Assembly: GCA_012960345.1 (NCBI GenBank)
Contig: DUBL01000030.1
Coordinates: forward strand, 1-41,076
From: Gammaproteobacteria bacterium
Lineage (GTDB): Bacteria > Pseudomonadota > Gammaproteobacteria > Arenicellales > UBA868
Reading direction: 5' to 3'
Length of the DNA: 41,076 nt
Every line of letters begins with the position of its first letter. Positions within the stretch are counted from its first letter, which is position 1. A program made the position numbers and the translations under genes. The notes under the pieces were generated by a model that worked only from the letters and a program-made list of their open reading frames with translations, searched no databases and had not been told where the DNA came from. Below are positions 1-10,055 of this stretch, one piece after another.

Positions 1-408
1 ACCCAAACGCAAGCGCCAGAAATCCTTCGAACCCAGGTGACTGATGACATCGCGAAGACCATTGTGACCGCCCGCACCGCCGCCGTGCTTTAAGCGAGCC
101 GACCCCGGTGGCAAATCTAGTTCGTCATGCACCACGAGGATATTCTCGGGCAAGATATCAAAATAGCGTGCATAGTCCGCGACCGGTGGACCGCTCTCGT
201 TCATAAACGTAGCGGGGTGCAGAAAACGGACACGATGACCACCGATATCTGCCATCGCCGTGCGGCCGCGAAATCGGTTCTCCTCACGAAACTGCAGCAA
301 ATAGCGACCACTCAGATAGTCCAGGAACCACGCCCCGGCATTATGCCGAGTCGTGGCGTATCCCTGACCCGGATTCGCCAGGCCAGCAACCAACGCAATA
401 CCGCTCAT
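1..408 (-). CDS. pth: Peptidyl-tRNA hydrolase, partial (C-terminus runs off the window start)
   Basis: Reverse-strand reading from ATG at 408: [32 protein letters not shown]...[48 protein letters not shown]; classic Pth motifs. Absent from the ORF track because no stop lies in the window. Adjacent to rplY as in many gammaproteobacteria. Confidence 0.95.
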   Translation of the reverse strand, partial: MSGIALVAGLANPGQGYATTRHNAGAWFLDYLSGRYLLQFREENRFRGRTAMADIGGHRVRFLHPATFMNESGPPVADYARYFDILPENILVVHDELDLPPGSARLKHGGGAGGHNGLRDVISHLGSKDFWRLRLG

Positions 409-420
409 TTGATGCCTCGT

Positions 421-437
421 GCGTCCTGACAGGACGC
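421..437. promoter_or_regulatory. 17-bp near-perfect inverted repeat between rplY and pth
   Basis: gcgtcctg-a-caggacgc: 8-bp arms around one base; could form a 6-bp stem with a TGACA loop. No T-run follows on either strand. Confidence 0.45.
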
Positions 438-453
438 CGTCAAGTCCAGTGGC

Positions 454-1158
454 TCAATCTTCGCTAGACTTCTCTTGGGCATCACCACTCGCATCGGGGG
501 CATCGGGGGCATCATCGCCACCAGCCTCCTCTTCACCCTCAGCTGCGAGCGCATCTTCCGCTTCTTCTTCTTCCATTACCTTCGGTGGCGCAACATTGGC
601 CAGCGTAATGTCTTCATCTCCGGGGGACACCGCAGATGTTAGTTCTACACCCTCGGGTAGCTGAATATCTGAAAGGTGCACCGACTGGTTTAGCCCCAAC
701 TGGGAGACATCCACTGAAATATATTCCGGCAAATCCTTCGGCAAACAAGTCACGTCGAGTTCCATCACCAGGAACGACAAAATACCGCCGTCCATCGTGA
801 CCCCCGGCGCTTCCTCTCCACCGTCAAAATGCAACGGTACATTCATGTGTAATTTCTCACTCGCACTAATGCGCTGAAAATCAACATGCAGAACTCGGGC
901 CCGATAGGGGTGGCGCTGAACTTCTCGCAAAATAACCTGCTGATCACCCGACGGTGTCCTGAGCGAAATAATCGATGAATAAAACGCCGGTGTATCCAGC
1001 CGGTGCATGATGTCGGAGTGCGCAAAAAGAATGTTCTCATTGCCTTTACCCGCACCATAGATGATGCCAGGCACTTTATCCCCGTGGCGCAACCGACGGC
1101 TTGCAGCCGTACCCTTAACATCGCGTGATTCCACCGTTAAATTAATGTCAGTACTCAT
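454..1158 (-). CDS. rplY: 50S ribosomal protein L25 (general stress protein Ctc form)
   Basis: MSTDINLTVESRDVKGTAASRRLRHGDKVPGIIYGAG...; the internal ATG at 1158 is preferred over the ORF-track start at 1200; acidic C-terminal tail; between prs and pth. Confidence 0.93.
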   Translation of the reverse strand: MSTDINLTVESRDVKGTAASRRLRHGDKVPGIIYGAGKGNENILFAHSDIMHRLDTPAFYSSIISLRTPSGDQQVILREVQRHPYRARVLHVDFQRISASEKLHMNVPLHFDGGEEAPGVTMDGGILSFLVMELDVTCLPKDLPEYISVDVSQLGLNQSVHLSDIQLPEGVELTSAVSPGDEDITLANVAPPKVMEEEEAEDALAAEGEEEAGGDDAPDAPDASGDAQEKSSED

Positions 1159-1239
1159 TTTTTCTCTCTCCACAACAGGGCTAATAGGCCTTGCGGCCAA
1201 TCTAATGTTAATTCAGATAACACAATCACTGTGGCGATC

Positions 1240-2190
1240 TCAGTCCATAAACAAGGAACTGACCGAATCACCCGATGCAATTCGTCGAATGGCTTCTGCC
1301 AACAGATCGGCGATGCTGATCTGGCGAATTTTGCCACAGCCTCGGGCCTCGGCGCTAAGCGGGATCGTATTGGTCACCACCACCTCGTCAAGGTCCGATG
1401 CAATGATCCGCTCAACCGCAGGTCCAGACAGCACCGGATGCGTGCAACACGCCGTGACCTGCTTAGCCCCGGCTTCTTTAAGCGCCGTAGCGGCTTCTGA
1501 CAAAGTACCGGCCGTATCGACCATATCATCCATTAATACACAAGTGTGGTTATCGACAGCGCCGATGATATGCATCACTTTTGCTTCGTTGGTTCGTGGC
1601 CGCCGCTTATCGATAATCGCCAGTTCAGCGCCAAGTTGTTTGGCCATTGCCCGCGCGCGTACCACGCCACCAACGTCGGGCGAAACGACCAGCAGGTTGT
1701 CGGGTTGATGGCGCCACAGTTCACTGTTCAGCACTGGTGCAGCATAAATATTGTCCACTGGAATACTGAAAAACCCCTGAATCTGATCCGCGTGCAGATC
1801 CATCGCGACAACGCGATCAGCACCGGCCACAGCAATTGCGTCTGCCACTAACTTGGCCGTAATGGCCACACGTGCCGTGCGCGGTCGCCGATCCTGGCGG
1901 GCATAACCGAAGTAGGGCATAACGGCTGTGATCCGACCGGCGGAGGAGCGCTTGAGCGCATCGATCATGATCAGCAACTCCATCAAGTTCCGATCAGCCG
2001 GCGCACAGGTTGGCTGGATTACGAAAACATCACGGTCTCGCACGTTCTCCATGATCTCGACATTGACTTCGCCATCGCTGAACTGCCCGACCTGCACATG
2101 GCCTAGCCCAATACCTAGGCGGTGAGCGATCTCGCTGGCCAGCCCTGGATTCGCATTCCCCGTGAAGAGAATCATATTTTCAACCGACAT
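1240..2190 (-). CDS. prs: Ribose-phosphate pyrophosphokinase
   Basis: [64 protein letters not shown]...[25 protein letters not shown] Shine-Dalgarno just upstream of the ATG at 2190. Confidence 0.97.
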   Translation of the reverse strand: MSVENMILFTGNANPGLASEIAHRLGIGLGHVQVGQFSDGEVNVEIMENVRDRDVFVIQPTCAPADRNLMELLIMIDALKRSSAGRITAVMPYFGYARQDRRPRTARVAITAKLVADAIAVAGADRVVAMDLHADQIQGFFSIPVDNIYAAPVLNSELWRHQPDNLLVVSPDVGGVVRARAMAKQLGAELAIIDKRRPRTNEAKVMHIIGAVDNHTCVLMDDMVDTAGTLSEAATALKEAGAKQVTACCTHPVLSGPAVERIIASDLDEVVVTNTIPLSAEARGCGKIRQISIADLLAEAIRRIASGDSVSSLFMD

Positions 2191-2226
2191 GGCAGCTCCT
2201 TGCGGGTTACGCATAGTCCCGGCAAA

Positions 2227-2301
2227 TGGCTGGGGTGCCAGGATTCGAACCTGGGAATACCGGAATCAAAATCCGGTGCCTTACCCCTTGGCTACACCCC
2301 A
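2227..2301 (-). tRNA. tRNA-Gln, anticodon TTG, CCA encoded
   Basis: Reverse complement TGGGGTGTAGCCAAGGGGTAAGGCACCGGATTTTGATTCCGGTATTCCCAGGTTCGAATCCTGGCACCCCAGCCA: acceptor TGGGGTG/CACCCCA, anticodon stem CCGGA/TCCGG with loop TTTTGAT, T-arm GGTTCGAATCC, encoded CCA. Confidence 0.96.
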
Positions 2302-3146
2302 AATTTGGTCTCATCAACAAGTGGATGACAATTTAAACCTTGCGCCACAAAACCTGTGCAGCCTGGTGGCGCTTTGTTAAGGATATCCAGACCGGCCTGC
2401 CGGTCCCCCACCGATAGAAAACTGGCACCACCAGTGCCAGTCATCCGCGCATCACCATATCCCCGTAGCCAGTCGAGACTCTTTCGAACCTCCGGATAAA
2501 GCACACAGGTCACCGGCTCCAGATCGTTGCGCCCTTCCCCCCGGAAAAGGGCGGGTATTGTCATTCTCGGGGTGTTTCGTGTCAATTCGTGATTGGAAAA
2601 AACCCGCGCGGTCGAAACCGACACCGCCGGTATCAACACGCAGTACCACGTCGGCTCGAGGGCGGTCGGCGTCAACCGCTCACCAATCCCTTCAGCGAAA
2701 GCAGAGTGCCCGTGAACAAAAACCGGGACATCCGCCCCAAGAGCCAAACCAATACTAGCCAACTCAGCGACGCCCAGACCCGTCGCCCACAGTCGGTTAA
2801 GGGCCAGTAAAACCGTGGCGGCATCGGAACTGCCGCCGCCAAGACCACTTCCCACCGGAATGCGTTTTTCGAGCGCTATGTCAACGCCAAGGGGGCATCC
2901 GGTCGCAGCCTTCAGTGCGTACGCCGCACGCACAGTAAGATCATCCGCTGGACTCACCGCCACAGCACCTTGCACACAGATATCACCGTCCTCACGCACC
3001 GCAAAGCCGAGACGATCAACATGATCAATCAACTGGAATAATGTCTGCAATTCGTGCAAACCGTCCGCCCTGCGACCGACCACGTGCAGAAAGAGGTTGA
3101 GTTTGGCCGGTGCCGGCCACTCGTTCAACGACTGGGTTCTGCCCAT
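2292..3146 (-). CDS. ispE: 4-diphosphocytidyl-2-C-methyl-D-erythritol kinase
   Basis: WPAPAKLNLFLHVVGRRADGLHELQTLFQLID...KRIPVGSGLGGGSSDAATVLLALNRLW; GHMP kinase motif. Stop codon falls inside tRNA-Gln. Confidence 0.96.
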   Translation of the reverse strand: MGRTQSLNEWPAPAKLNLFLHVVGRRADGLHELQTLFQLIDHVDRLGFAVREDGDICVQGAVAVSPADDLTVRAAYALKAATGCPLGVDIALEKRIPVGSGLGGGSSDAATVLLALNRLWATGLGVAELASIGLALGADVPVFVHGHSAFAEGIGERLTPTALEPTWYCVLIPAVSVSTARVFSNHELTRNTPRMTIPALFRGEGRNDLEPVTCVLYPEVRKSLDWLRGYGDARMTGTGGASFLSVGDRQAGLDILNKAPPGCTGFVAQGLNCHPLVDETKFGV

Positions 3147-3802
3147 TCGGGTTCATCATTCCACGCGCGAATGCTGATTCGCACTGATAATTGATCGCCA
3201 AGATCCGTCCCATCAGCCGCGGTCACGCGAACGGTACCTGGCCGTGCTGCAATAAATACCTTGGCAGGCAACATCAGATCATCGACTTCACGATAAGCTC
3301 GATAATCAACCTCCCAGCCGGATTGGCTGAAATGCGTCGCTCGCCCTCTTTCATCTAGCAACAAATCATCGAGTACGCCCGGTGCCGGCAAACCACGAAC
3401 CCAGAAACCCAACTCGCGAAAAGGCACGTGCCAGCCTACACCCTTCATCAGCACCGCCTCAGCCGTATCGCCTCGAAAGACGCGCTCTTTGTTGTCGCGC
3501 AGTTCAGCACCAGCGGTATTTTCAACGATACGCACTCGACCACCGCCAAAGGGGCCAAATAGTATCAGTTGGTGATGATCACCCATGCGCTGCCAAAGCA
3601 CAGTAGCTGTACCGCCGCGCTCACCGGTGCGTACAGCCATCCGTCCGGATAAGGTCCAGGTTGATAAGGCCAGCAACTGCTCGCTATGCGCTAACCACCG
3701 GCTGGAAGAGTCAGACGACACACTCAGCGGCTCAACCGGCAACCGGGCACAACCTGCGAGCGTGAACACCCCGACCAACGCAGCAATACGCCATCTTGTC
3801 AC
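3125..3802 (-). CDS. lolB: Outer-membrane lipoprotein insertion protein LolB
   Basis: Lipobox LAGC (MTRWRIAALVGVFTLAGC), WTLSGRMAVRTGERGGTATVLWQRMGDHHQLILFGPFG; directly upstream of ispE. Confidence 0.92.
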   Translation of the reverse strand: MTRWRIAALVGVFTLAGCARLPVEPLSVSSDSSSRWLAHSEQLLALSTWTLSGRMAVRTGERGGTATVLWQRMGDHHQLILFGPFGGGRVRIVENTAGAELRDNKERVFRGDTAEAVLMKGVGWHVPFRELGFWVRGLPAPGVLDDLLLDERGRATHFSQSGWEVDYRAYREVDDLMLPAKVFIAARPGTVRVTAADGTDLGDQLSVRISIRAWNDEPEWAEPSR

Positions 3803-5514
3803 TTGACGAATTTCCGCAACGTCTCTCTCAGGGTTTTATTCTTGGTGTCGATGGACTCACCTCGCTCCCAGACAGAGCGCGCCTCTTCGTGCCGGTCCAT
3901 CATCCACAAAACCTCACCGAGGTGCGCGGCAATCTCGGGATCAAGACGAAGGTCGATGGCCTGCTGCAGGTAGTCCCGTGCCTGGTCACGATTACCCAGG
4001 CGGTAGTGCACCCAGCCCATGCTGTCGAGAATAAATGGATCATCCGGTTTCAGCGCAAGCGCTTTCTCTATCAGTGCCCGCGCCTCTTCGTAACGCGTTG
4101 TTCGATCGGCCAGGGTATACCCCAAGGCATTGTAGGCGTGCGCATGATCGGGCTTGAGTTCGATTAGCCGACGCATGTCGCGCTCGTGAACGTCAAGCAT
4201 ATCCATCTGTGCTGTGATCAGCCCCCGGGCATAAAGCAACTCTGCATCATCAGGCAGATCTGCGAGTGCCGCATTCAACAGCGCATAGGCATCTTCCAGG
4301 CGCCCTGCGTCGCGCAGCAATTCTTCGTGCGCAAGATAAATACGAACCTGATCTTCGACCGAATCCGGCACGATCTCAGCAAGATGCGCCGCAGCCTCGT
4401 CGAAACGGGCCTCGGCGGCGAAAACATAGGCAATGCGGAGTTGAGCCTGGAGGTAGTGCTCCGGATCTGTCACCTGACGTAACCACGCGCGGGCAGCATC
4501 AAAACGACCTCGTTCGCGTTCCAACTGGGCGAGGAAAAGGCGAGTCTGATCGTGTCCAGGACGCAACTTCAAGTGACGCACCAAAAGATTCTCGCCAGTC
4601 ACATAATCAGAATTATTGAGGCTCAACAGCCCCGCGGCATAGAGACCATCAGCATTTGAGGGCTCGCGCACGACCAATTGATTAAAGTGATAAAACGCTC
4701 GCTCACTGTCCTCTAACTGAACTAGAACGCGGGCATACAATAATCGTACGGCACCGCGGTCCGGATGCTGTTGCAGAAAATCCTCGGCAAAAACCCGTAA
4801 CTGCTCGAGCTTGTTCTGTTCACGCAAAAGTCCAAGCATCGCCTGAGCGGCCTCACTGAAATCAGGCCGCAGGTCCAGCGCCCTTTCGATGCGGTTTAAC
4901 GCCTGTGGCAAATTCCCAGCACGATGGGCAACGCGGGCCACAGCAAGATGCGCTTCGGGCAAGTCCGAGTACTTTGCGAGCAATCGCTCCAGGACCGAGA
5001 GCCAGTGACCGGGTGATTGCTGGCGCACCAACACCTCGGCGATATGCTGAAAGGCGCCGGCGGGACCGGGTTGCGGCGCCTGTACAAGGGCCAGCAAACT
5101 ATCGAATACCTCGTCCGGCTGATCAAGAGCAATCAATGCTTGCGCTATCAGAGTTCGCGCCTGCATCGTATCGGGCTCCAACGTCTGCAGGAGCTGCGCC
5201 ATCTCAAGCGCTAACGCGCCTTCCTTAGCACGCATCGATAAACTAAAAGCTCGTAGAATCACCTGGCGATCACGACTCAATCGCGCAGCCCGCGCCATGG
5301 ATCTGGCACCAGTCACCGCGCTGTCACGCCGCGCCGCTGCATCACCGAGCAAAAATGCATAAACCAATTCGTTACTGAGCCCATCTGCCGAGAACGGCTT
5401 GGCTTTCGAAACCAACTCGACGCTCTCACTGTCTGTGCGGACGGACACCTCGTTAAGCGTCCCGGTAGTACACGCCCCGAGCAGCAGACCAACACACGGC
5501 ACCAACCACCGCAT
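3799..5514 (-). CDS. Tetratricopeptide-repeat lipoprotein
   Basis: Start at ATG 5514 gives MRWLVPCVGLLLGACTTG (lipobox LGAC) followed by many TPR units (e.g. PDHAHAYNALGYTLADRTTRYEEARALIEKALALKPDDPFILDSMGWVHYRLG). Position between hemA and lolB matches Pseudomonas-type synteny. Confidence 0.88.
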   Translation of the reverse strand: MRWLVPCVGLLLGACTTGTLNEVSVRTDSESVELVSKAKPFSADGLSNELVYAFLLGDAAARRDSAVTGARSMARAARLSRDRQVILRAFSLSMRAKEGALALEMAQLLQTLEPDTMQARTLIAQALIALDQPDEVFDSLLALVQAPQPGPAGAFQHIAEVLVRQQSPGHWLSVLERLLAKYSDLPEAHLAVARVAHRAGNLPQALNRIERALDLRPDFSEAAQAMLGLLREQNKLEQLRVFAEDFLQQHPDRGAVRLLYARVLVQLEDSERAFYHFNQLVVREPSNADGLYAAGLLSLNNSDYVTGENLLVRHLKLRPGHDQTRLFLAQLERERGRFDAARAWLRQVTDPEHYLQAQLRIAYVFAAEARFDEAAAHLAEIVPDSVEDQVRIYLAHEELLRDAGRLEDAYALLNAALADLPDDAELLYARGLITAQMDMLDVHERDMRRLIELKPDHAHAYNALGYTLADRTTRYEEARALIEKALALKPDDPFILDSMGWVHYRLGNRDQARDYLQQAIDLRLDPEIAAHLGEVLWMMDRHEEARSVWERGESIDTKNKTLRETLRKFVK

Positions 5515-5698
5515 GGAAGGATCACGTGTCAATCGAAAGATCATGCATTCAAACACGGTGCGAAACCAAAGGCGTGTGCTCAACGTCAAATGAGCATAAC
5601 AGATGGTTAACCGGACGCTCCCATCTTGCCTAACCGAATACCAAAGGGTACTACCCACCTCGGCGCCACTGATCGGTGTCCCACCCTACCTGGTTTTC

Positions 5699-5726
5699 TT
5701 GACAGGGGAAGGGCACCGGCGACAAT
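5699..5726 (+). promoter_or_regulatory. Putative sigma70 promoter of hemA
   Basis: TTGACA (5699-5704), 16-nt spacer, GACAAT (5721-5726), about 30 nt upstream of the hemA ATG. Confidence 0.4.
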
Positions 5727-5756
5727 AGACCCAACCCGGTAATAAATGCCATTCTG

Positions 5757-7010
5757 ATGCATCTCCTGACTTTAGGACTCAATCATCGCACAGCGCCCGT
5801 GGCGCTACGCGAGCAAGCAGCTTTCACACCGGACCAATTGGCCGGTGCGGTACAGTCGCTCGCGAGCAGCGCAGAACTGTCAGAAACGGCTATTCTCTCC
5901 ACCTGCAACCGAACCGAGATCTACTGCCATCAAACAACCGACACACCCGACCGGGTGTTTCATTGGTTGTGCGACTACGGCGGCCTTACCGAGGCCGATC
6001 TTCGGACTTCGGTCTACACACTGCCGGATGAACAGGCGGTGGAGCACACCTTTCGAGTCGCCTCGGGACTCGACTCGATGGTCCTCGGTGAACCCCAGAT
6101 CCTCGGCCAGATGAAACAAGCGTTTTTCACGGCACACCAAGCAGGCACCACTGGAAAAATTCTCAACCGGCTATTTCAACAGACCTTCAAGGTGGCCAAA
6201 CAGGTCCGCACCGATACGACCATCGGCGCCAACCCGGTATCCGTCGCATTCGCCGCAGTTGACCTTGCACGGCATATTTTTACCCAACTGAGTGAACAGA
6301 CCGTGCTCCTGATCGGCGCGGGAGAAACCAACGAACTGGTCGCCCGTCATCTGGTGGAAAACGGTGTTGAGCGGATGATGATCGCTAACCGATCACTGGA
6401 GCGGGCCAAGTCACTCGCCGCACGCGTCGCGTGCGAGGCCATCACCCTTGATGATATGCCTTCCCGACTGGCACAGGCTGATATCGTGGTGACTTCTACC
6501 GCGAGCCGTGTACCGATACTTGGCAAAGGCGCAATGGAAAGTGCGCTCAGGACTCGACGCCACCGCCCGATGTTCATTATCGATCTCGCGGTGCCGCGCG
6601 ACGTTGAGCCCGAAGTAGCGGATCTAAAGGATGTTTTTCTTTACACCGTTGACGATCTGGAAAACATTGTCACAACCAATCGGGCAAGTCGCCAGGAAGC
6701 CGCAGCCGAGGCCGCCAAGATCATTGACCTGCAGGTAGTGCGCTTCATGCAATGGCTCCACGCTCTGGACAATGAGCCAACCATTCGCGCTCTGCGCAGC
6801 AAAATCGATATTGTGCAAAGCACAGAACTTGTGTTTGCACGTCAACGACTACTGGCCGGCGACGACCCCGACACCGTGTTAACCCAGTTTGCCCACAGCC
6901 TGTCGCGCAAGTTTGTCCATGGTCCAAGCCATGCACTGAAACAAGCCGATGAGGATGGAAACTCGACGCTGGCCGACGCGGCTCGCCTGTTGTTCGATCT
7001 GGATCGATGA
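5757..7010 (+). CDS. hemA: Glutamyl-tRNA reductase
   Basis: MHLLTLGLNHRTAPVALREQAAF...ILSTCNRTEIYC...GLDSMVLGEPQILGQMKQAF. Confidence 0.98.
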   Translation: MHLLTLGLNHRTAPVALREQAAFTPDQLAGAVQSLASSAELSETAILSTCNRTEIYCHQTTDTPDRVFHWLCDYGGLTEADLRTSVYTLPDEQAVEHTFRVASGLDSMVLGEPQILGQMKQAFFTAHQAGTTGKILNRLFQQTFKVAKQVRTDTTIGANPVSVAFAAVDLARHIFTQLSEQTVLLIGAGETNELVARHLVENGVERMMIANRSLERAKSLAARVACEAITLDDMPSRLAQADIVVTSTASRVPILGKGAMESALRTRRHRPMFIIDLAVPRDVEPEVADLKDVFLYTVDDLENIVTTNRASRQEAAAEAAKIIDLQVVRFMQWLHALDNEPTIRALRSKIDIVQSTELVFARQRLLAGDDPDTVLTQFAHSLSRKFVHGPSHALKQADEDGNSTLADAARLLFDLDR

Positions 7011-7013
7011 ATA

Positions 7014-8099
7014 ATGAAATCCTCTGTTAGGGAAAAACTTGACCGACTGATCGAGCGCTGTGAAGAAATTAATGCATTACTCTCTGATCCCGCGGTTATC
7101 GGGAGGCAAAAGATCTTCCGCGAACTGTCGATCGAACTTGCTGATTTGAACCCAGTCGTCGCGCAATATCAGCAGTGGCTGGAACTGAACAGCCAAGCTG
7201 AGGACACACGTGTAATGCTGGCCGACGAAGACTCGTTGATCCGCAAACTGGCCCAGGAAGAACTGCCTAGTCTGGAACAGGCACTCGATGGTGCCTACGA
7301 TCAGTTACAAACACTACTGCTGCCGAAGGACCCGAACGACGAACGAAATATCTTCCTCGAGATTCGTGCCGGGACCGGTGGTGACGAGGCTGCGCTCTTT
7401 GCTGGAGACCTGTTTCGCATGTACAACGCATTTGCTGACAGTCAACGGTGGACGGTCGAAATCATGAATCAAAGCGCCGGTGAACACGGCGGCTACCGCG
7501 AGATTATCAGCCGTATTATTGGCCGCGGTGCGTACTCCCGACTTAAATTCGAATCAGGCGCCCACCGAGTGCAGCGTGTTCCTGCAACCGAGGCCCAGGG
7601 CCGAATCCACACATCGGCCTGCACAGTCGCCGTGTTACCTGAAGCAGACGAGATTGACGATGTAATGATCGACACGGCAGATCTTCGCATCGATACTTAC
7701 CGCGCGTCGGGTGCGGGTGGTCAACACGTGAATCGAACTGACTCCGCGGTACGCATTACGCACTTGCCCACCGGCATCGTCGTGGAATGCCAGGACGAGC
7801 GATCACAGCATAAGAACAAGGCCCGCGCCCTGTCAGTGCTACGGGCGCGTCTGCTGAAAGCGGAAGTTGCGCGTCAGAAAAACGAGGAAGACACTGCGCG
7901 CCGTAATTTGGTGGGCAGCGGTGACCGTTCAGAGCGGATACGGACTTACAATTTTCCGCAAGGTCGTGTGACCGATCACCGCATCAACCTCACGCTTTAC
8001 CGACTCGAAGCCGTTCTCTCAGGCGACCTTAAAGAAGTCATCGAACCGCTCGCGGCAGAACATCAGGCGGATCAACTGGCGGCAATGGCAGTCGAGTGA
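7014..8099 (+). CDS. prfA: Peptide chain release factor 1
   Basis: [45 protein letters not shown] (GGQ motif), C-terminal [19 protein letters not shown]. Confidence 0.98.
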   Translation: MKSSVREKLDRLIERCEEINALLSDPAVIGRQKIFRELSIELADLNPVVAQYQQWLELNSQAEDTRVMLADEDSLIRKLAQEELPSLEQALDGAYDQLQTLLLPKDPNDERNIFLEIRAGTGGDEAALFAGDLFRMYNAFADSQRWTVEIMNQSAGEHGGYREIISRIIGRGAYSRLKFESGAHRVQRVPATEAQGRIHTSACTVAVLPEADEIDDVMIDTADLRIDTYRASGAGGQHVNRTDSAVRITHLPTGIVVECQDERSQHKNKARALSVLRARLLKAEVARQKNEEDTARRNLVGSGDRSERIRTYNFPQGRVTDHRINLTLYRLEAVLSGDLKEVIEPLAAEHQADQLAAMAVE

Positions 8100-8938
8100 C
8101 GCGCGTTTCGACCGAAGCACTGCTGCGTAACGTACGAAATCGGCTAACCCGCGCCAGCCCCTCACCGGCACTGGATGCCGAATTGCTCCTCGCCGAGGCG
8201 CTTGTTGTCACACGGGTCAACTTACACACACAGCCTGAAATATCACTCGACAACCACGCTCGCGCTCGATTAGAAGACAACCTACGCCGGCGTCTCGCGG
8301 GTGAACCGATCGCCTACATCACTGGGAGAAAAGAATTCTGGTCTCTCGATCTAAAGGTCACACCGGCGACTCTAGTACCGCGACCAGAAACCGAACTGCT
8401 GGTTGCAATCGCCCTCGAATTACTGCCCGACCACCAGGCTGTGAATATCGCTGATCTCGGTACCGGCAGCGGGGCAATTGCCCTAGCTCTAGCCCATGAA
8501 CGATCATGCGCAAAAATTAAAGCAACTGACATCTCGAGCGATGCGTTGGCCATCGCGCAACATAACGCCACGGCGCTCGGTATCACCAACGTGCAATTCG
8601 ACAAGGGGATCTGGTTTGAACCCTTGGCAGGCCAGTGCTTTGATATGGTCACCACCAATCCACCTTACGTCGCCATCGAAGACGCCGACCTCGACACCAT
8701 CCAAACTGGACACGAACCGCCGCTAGCCCTCTTTGCTGGAATCGACGGGCTAAGTGCGCTTCGCATAATTATTGCCGAGGCACCAACCCATATTCGCCCG
8801 GACGGGTATCTGATCCTCGAACACGGTCATCTGCAGGGCCAGGCAGTGCGTGATTTATTGTGCCACTCAGGGTTCCATTCTATAGTCACCCGCAACGACC
8901 TTGCCGACCTGCCCCGGGTTAGCGTCGGTCGGCGTTAA
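8096..8938 (+). CDS. prmC: Release-factor glutamine methyltransferase (HemK/PrmC)
   Basis: GTG start overlapping the prfA stop (GTGA); [12 protein letters not shown]-like motif ([12 protein letters not shown]), [21 protein letters not shown]. Confidence 0.96.
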   Translation: MTRVSTEALLRNVRNRLTRASPSPALDAELLLAEALVVTRVNLHTQPEISLDNHARARLEDNLRRRLAGEPIAYITGRKEFWSLDLKVTPATLVPRPETELLVAIALELLPDHQAVNIADLGTGSGAIALALAHERSCAKIKATDISSDALAIAQHNATALGITNVQFDKGIWFEPLAGQCFDMVTTNPPYVAIEDADLDTIQTGHEPPLALFAGIDGLSALRIIIAEAPTHIRPDGYLILEHGHLQGQAVRDLLCHSGFHSIVTRNDLADLPRVSVGRR

Positions 8939-8961
8939 GTATTTCTCAGGGAGATCGACGC

Positions 8962-9609
8962 ATGTTCAGTTACGCTAAAAAAGCCTCACCAGTACCCGGC
9001 CCCAGTGAGGCGCTGGCTGGACGCGACACACCGATCAGCTTAACTGGCATGCATGTTGTCAACGGTCGCTCTATTCAACCTCCGTTTCCATCAACGTGTG
9101 AGTGTGCCGTCTTTGGAGTAGGCTGTTTCTGGGGCGCAGAGCGCATCTTCTGGCAACACGATGGGGTCCACATCACGGCTGTTGGCTACGCAGGGGGACT
9201 CACACCCAATCCAACGTACGAGGAAGTGTGCTCAGGCTTAACGGGCCACAACGAAGTGGTCCTGGTGGTGTTCGAGCCTGCCGAGGTAACTTATGAGACA
9301 TTGCTCGGCCTCTTCTGGGAAGCCCATGATCCGACGCAGGGCATGCGTCAAGGAAATGATGTCGGCACGCAATACCGATCCGGCATCTACACTTTCAACG
9401 ATGCCCAGGCAATAGCGGCGAAACACTCCATACAGCACTATGGCGCGACACTTAAAGAAGCGGGCTACGGTGCAGTGACGACGGAAATTGTTCCGTCCCC
9501 CGAGTTCTACTACGCCGAGGAATACCATCAACAGTATCTAGCCCGAAACCCCAATGGTTACTGCGGCTTGGGCGGTACCGGCATCCTCTTCAAGGACCAC
9601 TGCGCCTGA
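8962..9609 (+). CDS. msrA: Peptide methionine sulfoxide reductase MsrA
   Basis: [59 protein letters not shown]. Confidence 0.97.
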   Translation: MFSYAKKASPVPGPSEALAGRDTPISLTGMHVVNGRSIQPPFPSTCECAVFGVGCFWGAERIFWQHDGVHITAVGYAGGLTPNPTYEEVCSGLTGHNEVVLVVFEPAEVTYETLLGLFWEAHDPTQGMRQGNDVGTQYRSGIYTFNDAQAIAAKHSIQHYGATLKEAGYGAVTTEIVPSPEFYYAEEYHQQYLARNPNGYCGLGGTGILFKDHCA

Positions 9610-9618
9610 AGGCGCTCG

Positions 9619-9948
9619 TTAATCGATGGGCGGCTTCAGTGGCATCGGAAAAGCCGCAACGTTTCCCTTTTGTTCGCCACCCGGGAGAATCTTCGCTCGA
9701 CCTTCCTTTTCAACCTCATCGATACGAACCACAGCATGCAGCGGCACATAGGTCCGCTTGACACCACTGAACTCTGCCTTGAGTTTCTCATCCGAAGGGT
9801 CAACCACAACTTTTGAGCGCTCACCAAAAATAATGTCACTCACCTCAACAAATGCGTACATTGCACTTTGAGATATCTCGCGCGCATAGAGTTCGTAGAT
9901 GTTTCCTTGATTGTGGAAAACAATCCGATAGATGCTCTTGTCTGTCAT
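9619..9948 (-). CDS. DUF1820-family protein
   Basis: MTDKSIYRIVFHNQGNIYELYAREISQSAMYAFVEVSDIIFGE...YVPLHAVVRIDEVEKEGRAKI; resembles a small gammaproteobacterial family of unknown function. Internal ATG at 9948 preferred. Confidence 0.8.
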   Translation of the reverse strand: MTDKSIYRIVFHNQGNIYELYAREISQSAMYAFVEVSDIIFGERSKVVVDPSDEKLKAEFSGVKRTYVPLHAVVRIDEVEKEGRAKILPGGEQKGNVAAFPMPLKPPID

Positions 9949-10055
9949 TACGTATCCTGCATTATTGGGGCCTCGGGGCGAAGCGACTGACTGATGGTGA
10001 CTCGCGCACAATTATACCCACCCGGGCTACCAACCTCGCGCCCTTAGGATATGGG

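Noticed and set aside
1061-1708. 215-aa plus-strand ORF
   Set aside because: Antisense to rplY and prs, which have clear family motifs; low-complexity translation typical of an antisense shadow ORF in GC-rich DNA.
9852-10055. N-terminal extension of the dacB ORF
   Set aside because: Overlaps the DUF1820 gene and its upstream region; the GTG at 10056 gives a credible signal peptide.
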